Source: Bacteroides acidifaciens (GTDB lineage Bacteria; Bacteroidota; Bacteroidia; Bacteroidales; Bacteroidaceae). Taken from it: a stretch of DNA of 64,000 bases. The notes beneath the pieces were generated by a model. It saw only the letters and a program-made list of their open reading frames with translations. It was not told the origin of the DNA and made no database searches. This document shows, in pieces, positions 8,787-17,946 of the stretch. Each line of letters starts with the position of its first letter. The first letter of the stretch is position 1. Location of the stretch: the NCBI RefSeq assembly GCF_024623065.1, contig NZ_JANJZR010000021.1, forward strand, positions 1-64,000, written 5' to 3'. The translations under genes were made by a program, and so were the position numbers.

Positions 8787-8832
8787 TTATTGCTTTCTCT
8801 TATGTAATAAGAATTCATTTAATATGTAAACA

Positions 8833-8840
8833 CAAATATA
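8833..8840 (-). promoter_or_regulatory. -7 element for the small membrane protein
   Basis: Minus-strand TATATTTG fits TAnnTTTG, about 46 bases before the start codon. Confidence 0.4.
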
Positions 8841-9074
8841 GTACATTTATTGGAATAGAACTAAGCCAAACTGTTCTAAATCAGAATTAAATACAGTACT
8901 TATTGGGGCATATAGATAGAATTTCTACTATTATTCTTCTCTCTTTAATTTTAGAAAATCCATCTTGTTGAGATGCTATGCTTTGGTGAAGTGGGATTGG
9001 GGAATTAATCAAGTTTTATACCAACATTGAATAATTGAGAAGAGACAGTTCTCAACTTTTAATAAACAATAGTT

Positions 9075-9105
9075 TTTGCAAATTAAATAGCTTTTAGTAA
9101 CTTTG
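9075..9105 (+). promoter_or_regulatory. Strong promoter for the candidate ncRNA
   Basis: TTTG at 9075-9078, a 19-base spacer, and TAACTTTG at 9098-9105 match the full Bacteroidetes -33/-7 consensus. A start near 9112 is predicted. Confidence 0.7.
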
Positions 9106-9111
9106 CAACAA

Positions 9112-9370
9112 TTTCAGATACTTAATGCGTTAAGTCTGAAAGGACTTATTAGTTAATATAGAGCGTTTGATGATATTACTTTGTCTTAGAAAATCGCCAA
9201 TTTTCAAAAGCGGAACAAATGTAATACAACAGGACGCTCACGCCTCGTGTTTATACTCCTTTTTAGATTGTATATTCATAGTGGCGTGGGACTGTTGTTT
9301 ATTTGTTCCGTGGGTGTTTGGCGATACCTCTAAGACAGATAAGAAATTAACAGTTCCCACGCTTTTTTAT
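9112..9370 (+). ncRNA. Rod-shaped candidate ncRNA with an alternative terminator fold
   Basis: After the promoter comes a 5' hairpin (TTCAGA 9113-9118 / TCTGAA 9135-9140). A long rod then closes in register: 9182-9189/9330-9337 (TGTCTTAG), 9194-9200/9318-9324 (TCGCCAA), 9211-9220/9301-9310 (CGGAACAAAT, 10 perfect pairs), 9226-9231/9293-9298, 9239-9244/9283-9288. The 3' side of the rod (9284-9296, GCGTGGGACTGTT) can instead pair with 9349-9362, directly before T6 at 9363, forming a terminator. No protein frame is convincing. A 6S-type RNA is one possibility, a leader attenuator for the genes from 9546 another. Confidence 0.6.
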
Positions 9371-9545
9371 TATGTAACAGTCAGTAGGGAACACTGACTA
9401 TAATACATTTATTATACAAAATAGACAGTTCTAACCTGAAACTACCGCCAATTGGCAAGTGGGCAATATAATTGCGTATCCTCACACTTATTTCTGTAAT
9501 TGACCCTTTCTATTGAGGGTATAGAAAGATAAACAATCTATTAAA
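9371..9545. other. Leader region before the three-gene operon
   Basis: Contains a small hairpin (GTCAGT/ACTGAC, 9379-9398) and the palindrome GCCAATTGGC at about 9446-9455. No clear -33/-7 pair was found, so the genes may depend on readthrough from the ncRNA promoter. Confidence 0.3.
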
Positions 9546-9866
9546 ATGAGAACATTTAAATTTATTGGACTATTTATAACCATTACTATTTTTATTTCAT
9601 GTGCTACCAGTATTCCAATAAGCCTCTTATGCGATGAGCAACATATAGAAATATATGTTGACGAAGAATATGTTGGGCGAGGACAAGTTAACTATATTGT
9701 TCCCAAAGGAACTGATTATATTAAAGTTTCATGTAGAGAAAATGGTGTTGAGATATATAATAGGAATTATTATGTCAAAGGAAAGAAAAATCAGTTGTTT
9801 GAATTGAATATTCCTAAAGATTATCGTTATTCTTCTGGACAACAAGTTAAACCTCAAATTAAATAA
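9546..9866 (+). CDS. Small lipoprotein with PEGA-like domain
   Basis: 106 residues. The start MRTFKFIGLFITITIFISC is a lipoprotein signal with Cys19 as lipid anchor. The body (HIEIYVDEEYVGRGQVNYIV) has the beta-hairpin spacing of PEGA-like surface domains: a short strand, 'VDEEYVGRG', then 'VPKGTDYIKVSC'. Function unknown. It is the first of three closely spaced genes (10 and 27-base gaps), all exported, and aligns by eye with the N-terminal part of the next protein. Expected in the periplasm or on the surface. Confidence 0.6.
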   Translation: MRTFKFIGLFITITIFISCATSIPISLLCDEQHIEIYVDEEYVGRGQVNYIVPKGTDYIKVSCRENGVEIYNRNYYVKGKKNQLFELNIPKDYRYSSGQQVKPQIK

Positions 9867-9882
9867 TGTAAGTAATATGATT

Positions 9883-10590
9883 ATGAAAAAATTCTTACTT
9901 TTAATAACAGTACTATTAATGTCTGTGGTCGTGTGTCACGCAGAGAAAATACCTAAGGTTGTAAAGGTTACCGTTGAACCCAAGGATGCTGCCATATATA
10001 TAAATAATGCTTTAGCAGGTTATGGATATGCAGAATTTACACGTCCAAAGAAAAAAAATGAAGTTATAATCATCCGATGTGAATGTAATGAATATAAACC
10101 GATTTTGACTAAGTTTTATGGAGGGGATAAACGGACTAGTTTGTCTTTTGCATTGCAGCAAGATGGATTTTATCGTGCTTCTGCCGCATCCGGTGTTGTG
10201 AATAAATTTTTTACAATTGATTTGGATTCCCTTTATTATCATGTGGATGGTGATAAAGTGGATGCTTCACCTGCATGGAAATTACTACATCAAATACTTT
10301 TGAATTACTTTGATGAAATTGCCGCTACTGATATATATGGTGGTTATTTACAAACTCCATGGCAATACAAGGCATTTAGTCTATCTGAAAAGCAGATAAG
10401 GAATAGAGTAACGATTAGGGATATTTCGACACCTAAGCGTGTCGCTTTTCAAATAAAAGTTTCATCAGAAGTTGCAGGAACTATGGCTGCGAGACATGGA
10501 GAGTTTACTGAAGTAGACCGTATTCCTAAAGAGTTAGAGCCCTTGATCGAAGAGTTACAAACACGTATAGGCAAAGTTAGTAGTCTTTAA
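9883..10590 (+). CDS. Secreted protein with N-terminal PEGA-like domain
   Basis: 235 residues from the ATG at 9883; an ATG two codons earlier (9877) is possible, but the signal peptide MKKFLLLITVLLMSVVVCHA fits the later one. Residues about 25-95 (VTVEPKDAAIYINNALAGYG ...) have the PEGA pattern and resemble the preceding lipoprotein. The remaining ~140 residues (YHVDGDKVDASPAWKLLHQ ... TRIGKVSSL) match nothing I recognise. Middle gene of the operon. Confidence 0.6.
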   Translation: MKKFLLLITVLLMSVVVCHAEKIPKVVKVTVEPKDAAIYINNALAGYGYAEFTRPKKKNEVIIIRCECNEYKPILTKFYGGDKRTSLSFALQQDGFYRASAASGVVNKFFTIDLDSLYYHVDGDKVDASPAWKLLHQILLNYFDEIAATDIYGGYLQTPWQYKAFSLSEKQIRNRVTIRDISTPKRVAFQIKVSSEVAGTMAARHGEFTEVDRIPKELEPLIEELQTRIGKVSSL

Positions 10591-10617
10591 TTTTTTAATC
10601 ATTTAATATTATAATTT

Positions 10618-11274
10618 ATGAAAAAGTTAGTATTTACAGTTGGAATGGCATTCATCTTGCTTAATCAGACAAATGCCCAAAATTTTAAAGAAACGTTTGA
10701 TGCGAATTCTCTCGAATGGACAGAATGTGCTTTTGAAAGTAATAATGGAACAGCCGTCATAGATGGGGGCAAAATGACTATCGTATCAAAAGGAGAAAAT
10801 AAAGGGTTAGGAATTGCTCTTACTGCATTAAGTGGTGTAGCTACTAAAGTTGGTGCAAATACATTCTTTGAGACTCATTGCTATGCTCCGCTTGATGTAC
10901 AGAAACCTTTCAAAATCAGAACGCACGTCAATATTCAGAAATTGACAAATGATCGTACCACTGGATTAGTCTTTAATTATAGGGACGGAGGAAACTTCTA
11001 TTGTTTCAATTTCAATAATGAAATGGTACGATTTGAACGTAGAGTGGATGGAATAGTGGTAGGAGCTATCCAACAAGGTGTAAAATGGAAGGATAAAAAA
11101 AAGGTTGACCAAGAATGGGAACTTATAAGCGATGGACAGGTTCTTACATTCATTGTTGATGGTGTACAGATTCTGAAAGTACGTTATATGCCATTAGAAT
11201 ATACAGGATTTGGTTACTATACATTTGGTAAGCAGGAACTTCAAGTAGACGATGTAGAATTTATCCAATTATAA
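10618..11274 (+). CDS. Secreted lectin-like (DUF1080/laminin-G-type) protein
   Basis: 218 residues with signal peptide MKKLVFTVGMAFILLNQTNA. The mature part reads FKETFDANSLEWTE ... FKIRTHVNIQKL ... GLVFNYRDGGNFYCFNF ... RRVDGIVVGAIQQ ... LTFIVDGVQIL, the strand order of concanavalin-like folds that bind sugars or glycans in other proteins. No catalytic residues can be pointed to. Last gene of the operon, ending at the terminator 11287-11331. Confidence 0.65.
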   Translation: MKKLVFTVGMAFILLNQTNAQNFKETFDANSLEWTECAFESNNGTAVIDGGKMTIVSKGENKGLGIALTALSGVATKVGANTFFETHCYAPLDVQKPFKIRTHVNIQKLTNDRTTGLVFNYRDGGNFYCFNFNNEMVRFERRVDGIVVGAIQQGVKWKDKKKVDQEWELISDGQVLTFIVDGVQILKVRYMPLEYTGFGYYTFGKQELQVDDVEFIQL

Positions 11275-11286
11275 TTTGAAAGTATC

Positions 11287-11331
11287 AAAAGGCAGCATTT
11301 GAAGTAACATTCACTTGCTGCCTTTTAGTTT
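11287..11331. terminator. Bidirectional intrinsic terminator
   Basis: AAAAGGCAGC pairs with GCTGCCTTTT around a 20-base loop. It can serve both the rightward operon and the leftward fkp. Confidence 0.8.
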
Positions 11332-11370
11332 CCATTCCTGTTTACTTATCTCCGTCTCTTCCTCTTTTCT

Positions 11371-14223
11371 TTAGCTTCTTGAAACTTGGAGTCCTTTTTC
11401 GGAAAGCGTCATTTCTACAAAGCGGGCACGAGGATTGGGAGCATGCTCCGTCAGTATCCGTCGGATCTGTCCGGCTGCTTGCGGGTCTTTGGCTACCATG
11501 TATAAGTAACCGCCGCCACCTGCTCCGGGAAGTTTGTATCCTAATGTATAATCCTTAATCATCTCGATAATAGCCGCTACTGCCGGTGGATTCGTACCGC
11601 AGTCCAATGCTTGGTTTTGTATCCAGGTTTTGCCGACCAATCGACCGAAGCTATCGAAATTACTGCGCAGGATAGCTTCGCTCATATCCATGGCGTGTGC
11701 TTTCATTTCGGCTAGCAAACTTAGATGCGGACCGGAATTGAGGAACATGGAGCTGACAATTTCGGCTAATATACCTTTGGCTGTACGGGTGATTCCTGTA
11801 TAGTATAGCAAGTGGCAGTCGCGATAATCAGGATGAACAAAGAGCTGGTCGGGTAGCCATCGTACTAACGGTTTCTGCTCGAAACCTGCTTCGGATTGAA
11901 GCAGTTTGACACCAGAAAATACACCGCCGTATTGGTCTTGCCAACCGCCGCCTGTGGTCAGGAGTTGCTCCAGTACTAATGTGTAACTGCAAATATCATT
12001 CTTGTCCCAGGCCAGTCCGCAGAAATCATTGATAGCCCCGAGAACGGTGGATGCCAAGATAGAACTGGTCCCCAAGCCGGAACCTGCCGGGATGGCAGCC
12101 AAGAGTGTAATTTCTATTCCCGAGCCGAAAGCTTTCAAATGTTCTTCCAATGAGGTGTAAGCTTCGGCGGAGAACACCGGTGCAAAACCTGCCAAGCTAA
12201 GCGCTGCTTTAGGAATGGAGAACGGAGAACCGACTTTCTTATAGTCTTGCAGTTCTTCATAGTTCCTGATAATCTCCATTGCGCCCATGTCGATAGAGCG
12301 GAGTACGATGTGATATTCTTTGCAGGGTTTCACATATACTTGTAATGGTGGCTGACCGTTCAATTCTATGGCAAGATTAACGACACTTCCACCGGAATAA
12401 AGAGAGTAGGGCGGAGTATCCGTCCATCCTCCGGCCACATCAATCCGCACGGGACTGCGTCCCCATACGATTTGGTCGGAATAAACGCTGAGTATAGGAT
12501 GGTTTTTACGCTCCGGCATAACTCCCAGCAAACCGTCGCGAAGCAGTTGGAAAGCAGCCTGTTCTTCTTTTTGATAAGCATCTTCTCCACGTAACTTCAT
12601 AATCCGTGCACGGAGCATGCGGTTGTGTATCCGAACCATTGGTGCGGCATCCTCTTTCAGTGTGTCGGGAGTATCTAAATCCAAACGTACAAATTCATGG
12701 GCTGCATCCTGCAAATCGAGTTGGTAGAACACGCTCTTTTCATAGTTGGCTGCCAATCCTTTCCAGTTCTCTTTGCGGAAACTGCTGCGTTGTGTATAAA
12801 GGCGTTTAAGATTAGCACCTGCCGAAATTTCATCAGCCGAAACTTTTTCCGCTTTCAGCCAAAGTTCTTTTCCTTTTTCCATTTGGGGTTCTGACGTCAT
12901 CCAGCGTACTAATATCCCCAGTTCTTCTATTGAAGCAGTTTTAGGGAATATGGAAGCGGCCTGCAAATCGTCCGTGCGACCTTTGATGTCGTCCCACGTA
13001 ATTCCCCTTTCTTCCATCCATTGCGGGAACGGGATATTGAGATAAGTAGTCGTTACTTTTTCCAACGCTCCTTTGAATACATCATCCAATCCATATGGGC
13101 GGGCTACGAAATCGTGTTCACCGACAGGAATAATATCTACACAGATACCATCCGGCAGACAGACGTTCCAATAATTTTCCGGTACTCCGGTAATGATTTG
13201 CCGGGAACCCAGTTTCCAGCCTTTTCCTATATGGCTGTTCTCAATCCAAAGGTTGGCGTTATCGGCCGAAAGAGAAATCTGCGTGATAGAATTCTGAATA
13301 AAAATAGCCGGATTGGGTTTTACTTTCCGGTGCATGATTTTTCTCTGGTCGCGTACCTTATCCTGGATGGATAGTGTGGAAGAAATTAGTTCACGGCTTG
13401 TGCCATAGTGATAGAATTCTCCACCAGGTAAAGGTAATATGGCTACAGACAGTTGGTTGATTTCTTCATCTTCTGTCTTGGGATGCTCTCCCAGGGCCAA
13501 TCCGTAGTCTGAATATAAATCATAATAATTAATATCGTTCGTTCCTTCTTTTAACGAGTGCTTCATCAATACTTCCACGGCACGGTCACTTAGAATCCAA
13601 ATGCCGATGTCCATCAAGAAAAGATGTGTTTTGGATAAACTCTCCAATTCTTCAAGCGAAGGTTTCTGCAACATGAAGTCGAGAACTTCCGGGCTTTTCC
13701 GGTCGGATACAAACACACCATGGTGTGTTGCCAGTGATGGGTTCACCCAAAGACCGTAGCACACGACATCTACATTGGGAATGTCTTGTAACGGCTTTTC
13801 CGAACGGATATATACATCTCCGCTGGCTATCAGCGTGTTCAGTCCGGCAGGAGCTTGTTTCATGATTCTTTCGTATAGCGGAAGCTGCAATGACAGCAGG
13901 TTCTGCCCCAACTTCTGTCCTCGTTCCCAACTGAAAATGGGGATGGGAGTTAGTATCTTACCGGAAGGCCCGTAGCTTGGCAGACGGCGGCTTTGTCCGC
14001 CCGCATGAAGCAATATCCTCTTCTCGCGTCCTATCCAGTTGCTAAAAGTATCCTGAGGTGCAAATTCCTGATGGCAGGCTTGCAACAGCCAGGTAGTTCC
14101 ACCGCCGGAACCCAGTTTGCTTCCAATAGGGTCTGACGTACAAAACCAGTCGGCGTGATTCACTTCTTCCAGTTCGTGAAAACACTGGATTAAGTTAGGG
14201 GGTAAGGATAATAACTTTTGCAT
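11371..14223 (-). CDS. fkp: Bifunctional L-fucokinase / GDP-L-fucose pyrophosphorylase
   Basis: 950 residues, the length of Bacteroides Fkp. The N-terminal half holds the nucleotidyltransferase with GSGGGTTWLL and LLHAGGQSRRLPSYGPSGK (residues about 38-90). The C-terminal part is a GHMP kinase with AIPAGSGLGTSSILAS (near residue 730) and the late motif KLPGAGGGGYLYMV. It turns exogenous L-fucose into L-fucose-1-phosphate and then GDP-fucose, used to fucosylate capsule and glycoproteins. It lies last in a leftward run behind a HAD phosphatase (50-base gap) and a lipoprotein, which may be co-transcribed. Confidence 0.97.
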   Translation of the reverse strand: MQKLLSLPPNLIQCFHELEEVNHADWFCTSDPIGSKLGSGGGTTWLLQACHQEFAPQDTFSNWIGREKRILLHAGGQSRRLPSYGPSGKILTPIPIFSWERGQKLGQNLLSLQLPLYERIMKQAPAGLNTLIASGDVYIRSEKPLQDIPNVDVVCYGLWVNPSLATHHGVFVSDRKSPEVLDFMLQKPSLEELESLSKTHLFLMDIGIWILSDRAVEVLMKHSLKEGTNDINYYDLYSDYGLALGEHPKTEDEEINQLSVAILPLPGGEFYHYGTSRELISSTLSIQDKVRDQRKIMHRKVKPNPAIFIQNSITQISLSADNANLWIENSHIGKGWKLGSRQIITGVPENYWNVCLPDGICVDIIPVGEHDFVARPYGLDDVFKGALEKVTTTYLNIPFPQWMEERGITWDDIKGRTDDLQAASIFPKTASIEELGILVRWMTSEPQMEKGKELWLKAEKVSADEISAGANLKRLYTQRSSFRKENWKGLAANYEKSVFYQLDLQDAAHEFVRLDLDTPDTLKEDAAPMVRIHNRMLRARIMKLRGEDAYQKEEQAAFQLLRDGLLGVMPERKNHPILSVYSDQIVWGRSPVRIDVAGGWTDTPPYSLYSGGSVVNLAIELNGQPPLQVYVKPCKEYHIVLRSIDMGAMEIIRNYEELQDYKKVGSPFSIPKAALSLAGFAPVFSAEAYTSLEEHLKAFGSGIEITLLAAIPAGSGLGTSSILASTVLGAINDFCGLAWDKNDICSYTLVLEQLLTTGGGWQDQYGGVFSGVKLLQSEAGFEQKPLVRWLPDQLFVHPDYRDCHLLYYTGITRTAKGILAEIVSSMFLNSGPHLSLLAEMKAHAMDMSEAILRSNFDSFGRLVGKTWIQNQALDCGTNPPAVAAIIEMIKDYTLGYKLPGAGGGGYLYMVAKDPQAAGQIRRILTEHAPNPRARFVEMTLSEKGLQVSRS

Positions 14224-14273
14224 AGTAGAATCGGTATTATAAAGATAAACATATTAATGAATAAAACGGATGT

Positions 14274-14948
14274 TTATATGTTCAGGGAGTCCCAGGCTTC
14301 ACTAAGTGCTTGCATGGAAGGGAACAATAAATCAGCTCCTGCATCCAGTAAGACCTGTCCGTCCAGCGGTCCTGTGTTTACAGCAATCGTGAAGATGCCC
14401 GCTTTGTGTCCGGCTTCCACTCCCAACGGAGCGTTTTCTATGACAACGGCTTCGTCTGCGTTCAATCCGCCTTTTTTAAGTGCCATTAGATAAGGTTCCG
14501 GGTGTGGCTTTCCGTATTTTACATCGAAAGCCGTAACCATCAATTCTTTTTTGAACATGCCCGGAAAGTTGTGCTCCAATCGCTCGAGCAGCGATAACTG
14601 CCCCGAACCGGTCACTACCATAGGAACCAGTCCTTCACTCTTTATTTTTTGTAATAACTCCCATGCACCGGGCATACGTTCCGCTTCCGCATACGAATTG
14701 AACAGGACACTTTTCTCCTGATAGATACTTTCTATCTCTTCCTGGGTAGCTTCCCTGCCTAGTTCACGTTGGAATACGATGTTGATAGTAGCAGCTCCCG
14801 TCCGTCCTTCGTGCATATACGCTTCTTCGCGGCTGAGGGTGAGCCCGTGAGATTTCATTACTTTATGCCAGGCTTCGGAGTGGTAGGGCATAGAGTTGAA
14901 AAGTACACCGTCCATGTCGAACAAGACGGCTTTCAGTTTCTTTTTCAT
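14274..14948 (-). CDS. HAD-superfamily hydrolase, beta-phosphoglucomutase-like
   Basis: 224 residues. Motif I is FDMDGVLFNSMPYH (Asp nucleophile and Asp+2 acid/base), motif II VVTGSG, motif III KYGKPHPEPY with the conserved Lys, and motif IV VVIENAPLGVEAG. The cap lies between motif I and II. This is the phosphatase/phosphoglucomutase-like subfamily that acts on small sugar phosphates; the substrate is not evident. Motif IV has EN where many relatives have ED. Position next to fkp suggests, but does not prove, a sugar-phosphate role. Confidence 0.85.
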   Translation of the reverse strand: MKKKLKAVLFDMDGVLFNSMPYHSEAWHKVMKSHGLTLSREEAYMHEGRTGAATINIVFQRELGREATQEEIESIYQEKSVLFNSYAEAERMPGAWELLQKIKSEGLVPMVVTGSGQLSLLERLEHNFPGMFKKELMVTAFDVKYGKPHPEPYLMALKKGGLNADEAVVIENAPLGVEAGHKAGIFTIAVNTGPLDGQVLLDAGADLLFPSMQALSEAWDSLNI

Positions 14949-14982
14949 ACTTGGTACGTCGTAGAATCTTTTCTCGTAATAC

Positions 14983-15792
14983 TTATTTTTTTATTATCAT
15001 TTTCTTCAATTCAGGCAGGGTGATGACTACATCATAATGATTGCCCGATTTCGTTCCGATATATCTGTAAGCTACGCTTTTATCATTGTTGATACAGGTT
15101 TTCAAGAATACCTGAGTTGCCGGGTCGGACTGTGCAGCCAAATTTGCAACAATTCCTTTCTTTACTTCTTCCGCATTTGCTTCAATCTGGCTGATGGGAC
15201 ATACGTCTTCATCTACTTTGCAGATATAAACAACCGATTCATCAATAAGTTCGATTTTTTCTATAAGGATTTCCTCGCTTGCCTGCATCGGGAATTGCAG
15301 ATTTGCCATTTTCAGTTGTGCTTCAAGTTTGGCACGTTCGCTTTGTGACGGGTCGGATTCGGCTTTGAGAACTTCTTTCACTTCTTCGGGGGTGAGTTCG
15401 CAGACTGCCTCCTGGCCGGAGTCTTTCCCTACAAACTTCATTTGAAGTCCTGCGTTACATTCGGCTACCAGTTTAAGCATCTCTTTGACATCTTTCGCCG
15501 GATTCCGGAACATAATCTTGATAGACTCTTTCATGCTTTCGGGGTTGTCCTTCAAGATGGTTATATCGGTAATGCTTTCATTCATGTTGAGCGTGTACAC
15601 CACATTGCTCCCGTCATAAGTGATGCTGGTAATCGTACCGACTTCTCCCATATCCATTGGGCATTGTTTGTTTGCAATAGTAACTATTGCTTTGAGTTTA
15701 CTTTCTTGGCAACTGCTGATTGATACCATCAATAATAGCAAGCTACATAGCAACACGAATCCGTAGGATTTCTTTAGTACATTTTGTTTCAT
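14983..15792 (-). CDS. Lipoprotein with an internal duplication, unknown function
   Basis: 269 residues with lipobox VSISSC (Cys28). The mature protein consists of two similar halves, about 33-143 and 155-265: compare NKQCPMDMGEVGTITSITY with NLQFPMQASEEILIEKIEL, and MKFVGKDSGQEAVCELTPEE with YRYIGTKSGNHYDVVITLPE. I know no function. A -7 element (minus-strand TATCTTTG, 15844-15851) lies upstream. The HAD gene follows after 34 bases, so an operon with it and fkp is possible. Confidence 0.7.
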   Translation of the reverse strand: MKQNVLKKSYGFVLLCSLLLLMVSISSCQESKLKAIVTIANKQCPMDMGEVGTITSITYDGSNVVYTLNMNESITDITILKDNPESMKESIKIMFRNPAKDVKEMLKLVAECNAGLQMKFVGKDSGQEAVCELTPEEVKEVLKAESDPSQSERAKLEAQLKMANLQFPMQASEEILIEKIELIDESVVYICKVDEDVCPISQIEANAEEVKKGIVANLAAQSDPATQVFLKTCINNDKSVAYRYIGTKSGNHYDVVITLPELKKMIIKK

Positions 15793-15843
15793 TCTATTCT
15801 TTTTTTAAAGTTGAGTCGTTTTAAATTATCCCCATATGCGAGG

Positions 15844-15851
15844 CAAAGATA
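15844..15851 (-). promoter_or_regulatory. -7 element for the duplicated lipoprotein (and HAD-fkp?)
   Basis: Minus-strand TATCTTTG, fits TAnnTTTG. Confidence 0.5.
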
Positions 15852-15928
15852 ACGATAAAAAATGAGAGATGGAGTAGAATGGCGAGATAGTTGTAAACAA
15901 GGCCGTTGTGTGATTAACTACACAAATA

Positions 15929-15959
15929 TTTGCTGTTTAGAAGATTATGTGTATTTTTG
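15929..15959 (+). promoter_or_regulatory. Promoter of the 169-residue lipoprotein
   Basis: TTTG at 15929-15932, 19-base spacer, TATTTTTG at 15952-15959: a full -33/-7 match 25 bases before the start codon. Confidence 0.7.
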
Positions 15960-15983
15960 TAACGTTATAAACTCGACGATAGC

Positions 15984-16493
15984 ATGAAAAAGAGAGTATT
16001 ATTGTTGCTACCATTGTTTTTAGGCGCTTGTTCCAATAGTGGGGAAAGTCCTGTGATAAAGATCGAAAAGCTACATGTGAAGGTTGAATCGGATGGTGAT
16101 AGTGCAAAAGAAGAAGACTATGCCAATAAAATGGATGAGTTGCCGGCTCTGAAAGTGGGAGACGAGGTAAAGGCTCTTTTACTTTTGGATGGAAATGGTG
16201 CCGAATTGAAAACTTTTACACTTCAGAATGATGAAGAAGTAAAAGCTAAACCCAAATTTTTGACGGAATCGGAAATCTCTACAGAAGGTAATTTGACTGA
16301 TGAAAGTAAAGGGCAATATCGTTTTAAGGACGGAGTAAGGCAAACCAAAGTAGAGGTGGAGGCTACTGTTATTCATGTCAATGAAGATGGTGAAGTTAAG
16401 TTATCTTTTTATCTTTCTTCGAAGGCTGAATGTGAAGGAGCACAAGAAGAAATCGGCTTAAAAACAAAGGTCGATGATGAAAAAGAGGAATAA
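15984..16493 (+). CDS. Small lipoprotein, unknown function
   Basis: 169 residues; MKKRVLLLLPLFLGAC is a lipoprotein signal with Cys16. The mature protein is acidic and lysine-rich, with a beta-rich middle (LKVGDEVKALLLLDGNGAEL, VEVEATVIHVNEDGEVKLSF) and a charged C terminus (KTKVDDEKEE). It resembles small Bacteroides lipoproteins of domains of unknown function (possibly DUF5035; from memory). Monocistronic, with a good promoter and the shared terminator 16536-16571. Confidence 0.65.
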   Translation: MKKRVLLLLPLFLGACSNSGESPVIKIEKLHVKVESDGDSAKEEDYANKMDELPALKVGDEVKALLLLDGNGAELKTFTLQNDEEVKAKPKFLTESEISTEGNLTDESKGQYRFKDGVRQTKVEVEATVIHVNEDGEVKLSFYLSSKAECEGAQEEIGLKTKVDDEKEE

Positions 16494-16535
16494 AGGTGAC
16501 GGAAAAGAATAAAAACAACTTCGGCACAGGATATA

Positions 16536-16571
16536 AAAAAGAAGCGGTTTACAGAAAACCGCTTCTTTTTT
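16536..16571. terminator. Bidirectional intrinsic terminator
   Basis: AAAAAAGAAGCGGTTT pairs with AAACCGCTTCTTTTTT around a 5-base loop, ending both the lipoprotein gene and the lysS-gpsA-pgi operon. Confidence 0.9.
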
Positions 16572-16590
16572 ATATATAGACTTTATTCTA

Positions 16591-17928
16591 TTACAATTTA
16601 GCGCGAATCGCTTTAGACTCTTCTTCATAACCCGGTTTGTCAAGCAAGGCAAACATATTTTTCTTGTATGCTTCTACACCTGGTTGGTTGAACGGATTCA
16701 CGCCCAGCAGATAACCGCTGATGCCGCAAGCCTTCTCAAAGAAATACAGCAAACCGCCGATATTGTATTCGTTCAATGAAGGAAGAACAATACGCATATT
16801 AGGTACGCCACCGTCTACGTGAGCCAACTGAGTACCGAGTTCCGCCATCTTGTTCACTTCGTCCACACGTTTGCCGGCTAAGAAATTCAGGCCGTCCAGG
16901 TTTGCTTCGTCAAAAGGAACTTCCAGTTTATGGTCTACCTTATCCAGTGAGATAACAGTTTCGAAGATAGAGCGTTCACCTTCTTGAATCCATTGTCCCA
17001 TAGAGTGAAGGTCAGTAGAGAAGTCTACTGATGCGGGGAAAATACCCTTGTTGTCCTTACCTTCTGATTCTCCGTATAGCTGTTTCCACCATTCGCTTAC
17101 ATAATGCAGTTTCGGGCAGAAGTTGACGAGGATTTCGATTTTCTTTCCGTTTCTGTACAGTTCGTTACGGGTAGCAGCGTAGATAGCAGCAGGGTTTTCG
17201 GCAAACGGAACGTCTGCGCCACATGCCTTTTCCATGTCGGCAGCACCGGCAACTAGTTGCTCAATGTCGAATCCGGCAACAGCAATTGGCAGCAAACCAA
17301 CCGGAGTCAGGACAGAGAAACGTCCGCCTACGTTATCGGGGATGATGAATGTTTTGTATCCTTCCTTGTCGGCAGTAACACGTGCAGCACCTTTTTTAGC
17401 ATCTGTAACGGCTACGATAACCTGTTTGGCGGTTTCCTTGCCACGTTGGTCTTCGCATTGTTTTTTCAACAGACGGAACGCAAGCGCAGTTTCGGTTGTC
17501 GTTCCTGATTTGGAGATATTGATAACACCGAACTTCTTGTCTTTCAGATATTCGGTGAGTTCATACAGATAATCTTCGCTGATGTTGTGTCCGGCATAAA
17601 TCATGACAGGAGCCGTTTTCTTGTCCTGCAACCAAGTGAAGCTGTTAGACAAAGCCTCGATTACAGCACGGGCACCTAGGTAGCTACCACCGATACCGGC
17701 AATGATTACTACTTCGCAGTTGTCTCTCAAAACTTTTGCAGTAGCGTTCAATTCAGCCAAATGTTCTTTGCTGATAAAAGACGGCAAGTGTAGCCAACCT
17801 AAGAAGTCGTTGCCTTTTCCGGTTCCTTTTTCCAGCATTTCCTGTGCGGCTTTTACCTCTGCATCGTAGGCAGAAACCTTTTCTTTGGAGATAAATCCAA
17901 AAGTTTTTTCAATGTTCAAGCTAATCAT
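16591..17928 (-). CDS. pgi: Glucose-6-phosphate isomerase
   Basis: 445 residues, the short bacterial form. Signature segments are [32 protein letters not shown] (sugar-phosphate loop) and the C-terminal [18 protein letters not shown] with the conserved Lys. It interconverts glucose-6-phosphate and fructose-6-phosphate in the cytoplasm. It is the last gene of lysS-gpsA-pgi, 18 bases after gpsA. Confidence 0.97.
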   Translation of the reverse strand: MISLNIEKTFGFISKEKVSAYDAEVKAAQEMLEKGTGKGNDFLGWLHLPSFISKEHLAELNATAKVLRDNCEVVIIAGIGGSYLGARAVIEALSNSFTWLQDKKTAPVMIYAGHNISEDYLYELTEYLKDKKFGVINISKSGTTTETALAFRLLKKQCEDQRGKETAKQVIVAVTDAKKGAARVTADKEGYKTFIIPDNVGGRFSVLTPVGLLPIAVAGFDIEQLVAGAADMEKACGADVPFAENPAAIYAATRNELYRNGKKIEILVNFCPKLHYVSEWWKQLYGESEGKDNKGIFPASVDFSTDLHSMGQWIQEGERSIFETVISLDKVDHKLEVPFDEANLDGLNFLAGKRVDEVNKMAELGTQLAHVDGGVPNMRIVLPSLNEYNIGGLLYFFEKACGISGYLLGVNPFNQPGVEAYKKNMFALLDKPGYEEESKAIRAKL

Positions 17929-17946
17929 ATCTTTCTTGTTTAAAGG

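Noticed and set aside
9167..9397. 76-residue rightward frame
   Set aside because: It lies wholly in the rod-shaped RNA; codon choice and sequence look random.
7193..11330. attL/attR pair for an island at tRNA-Arg
   Set aside because: I could not find a second copy of the tRNA 3' end in the window, so no attachment sites are annotated.
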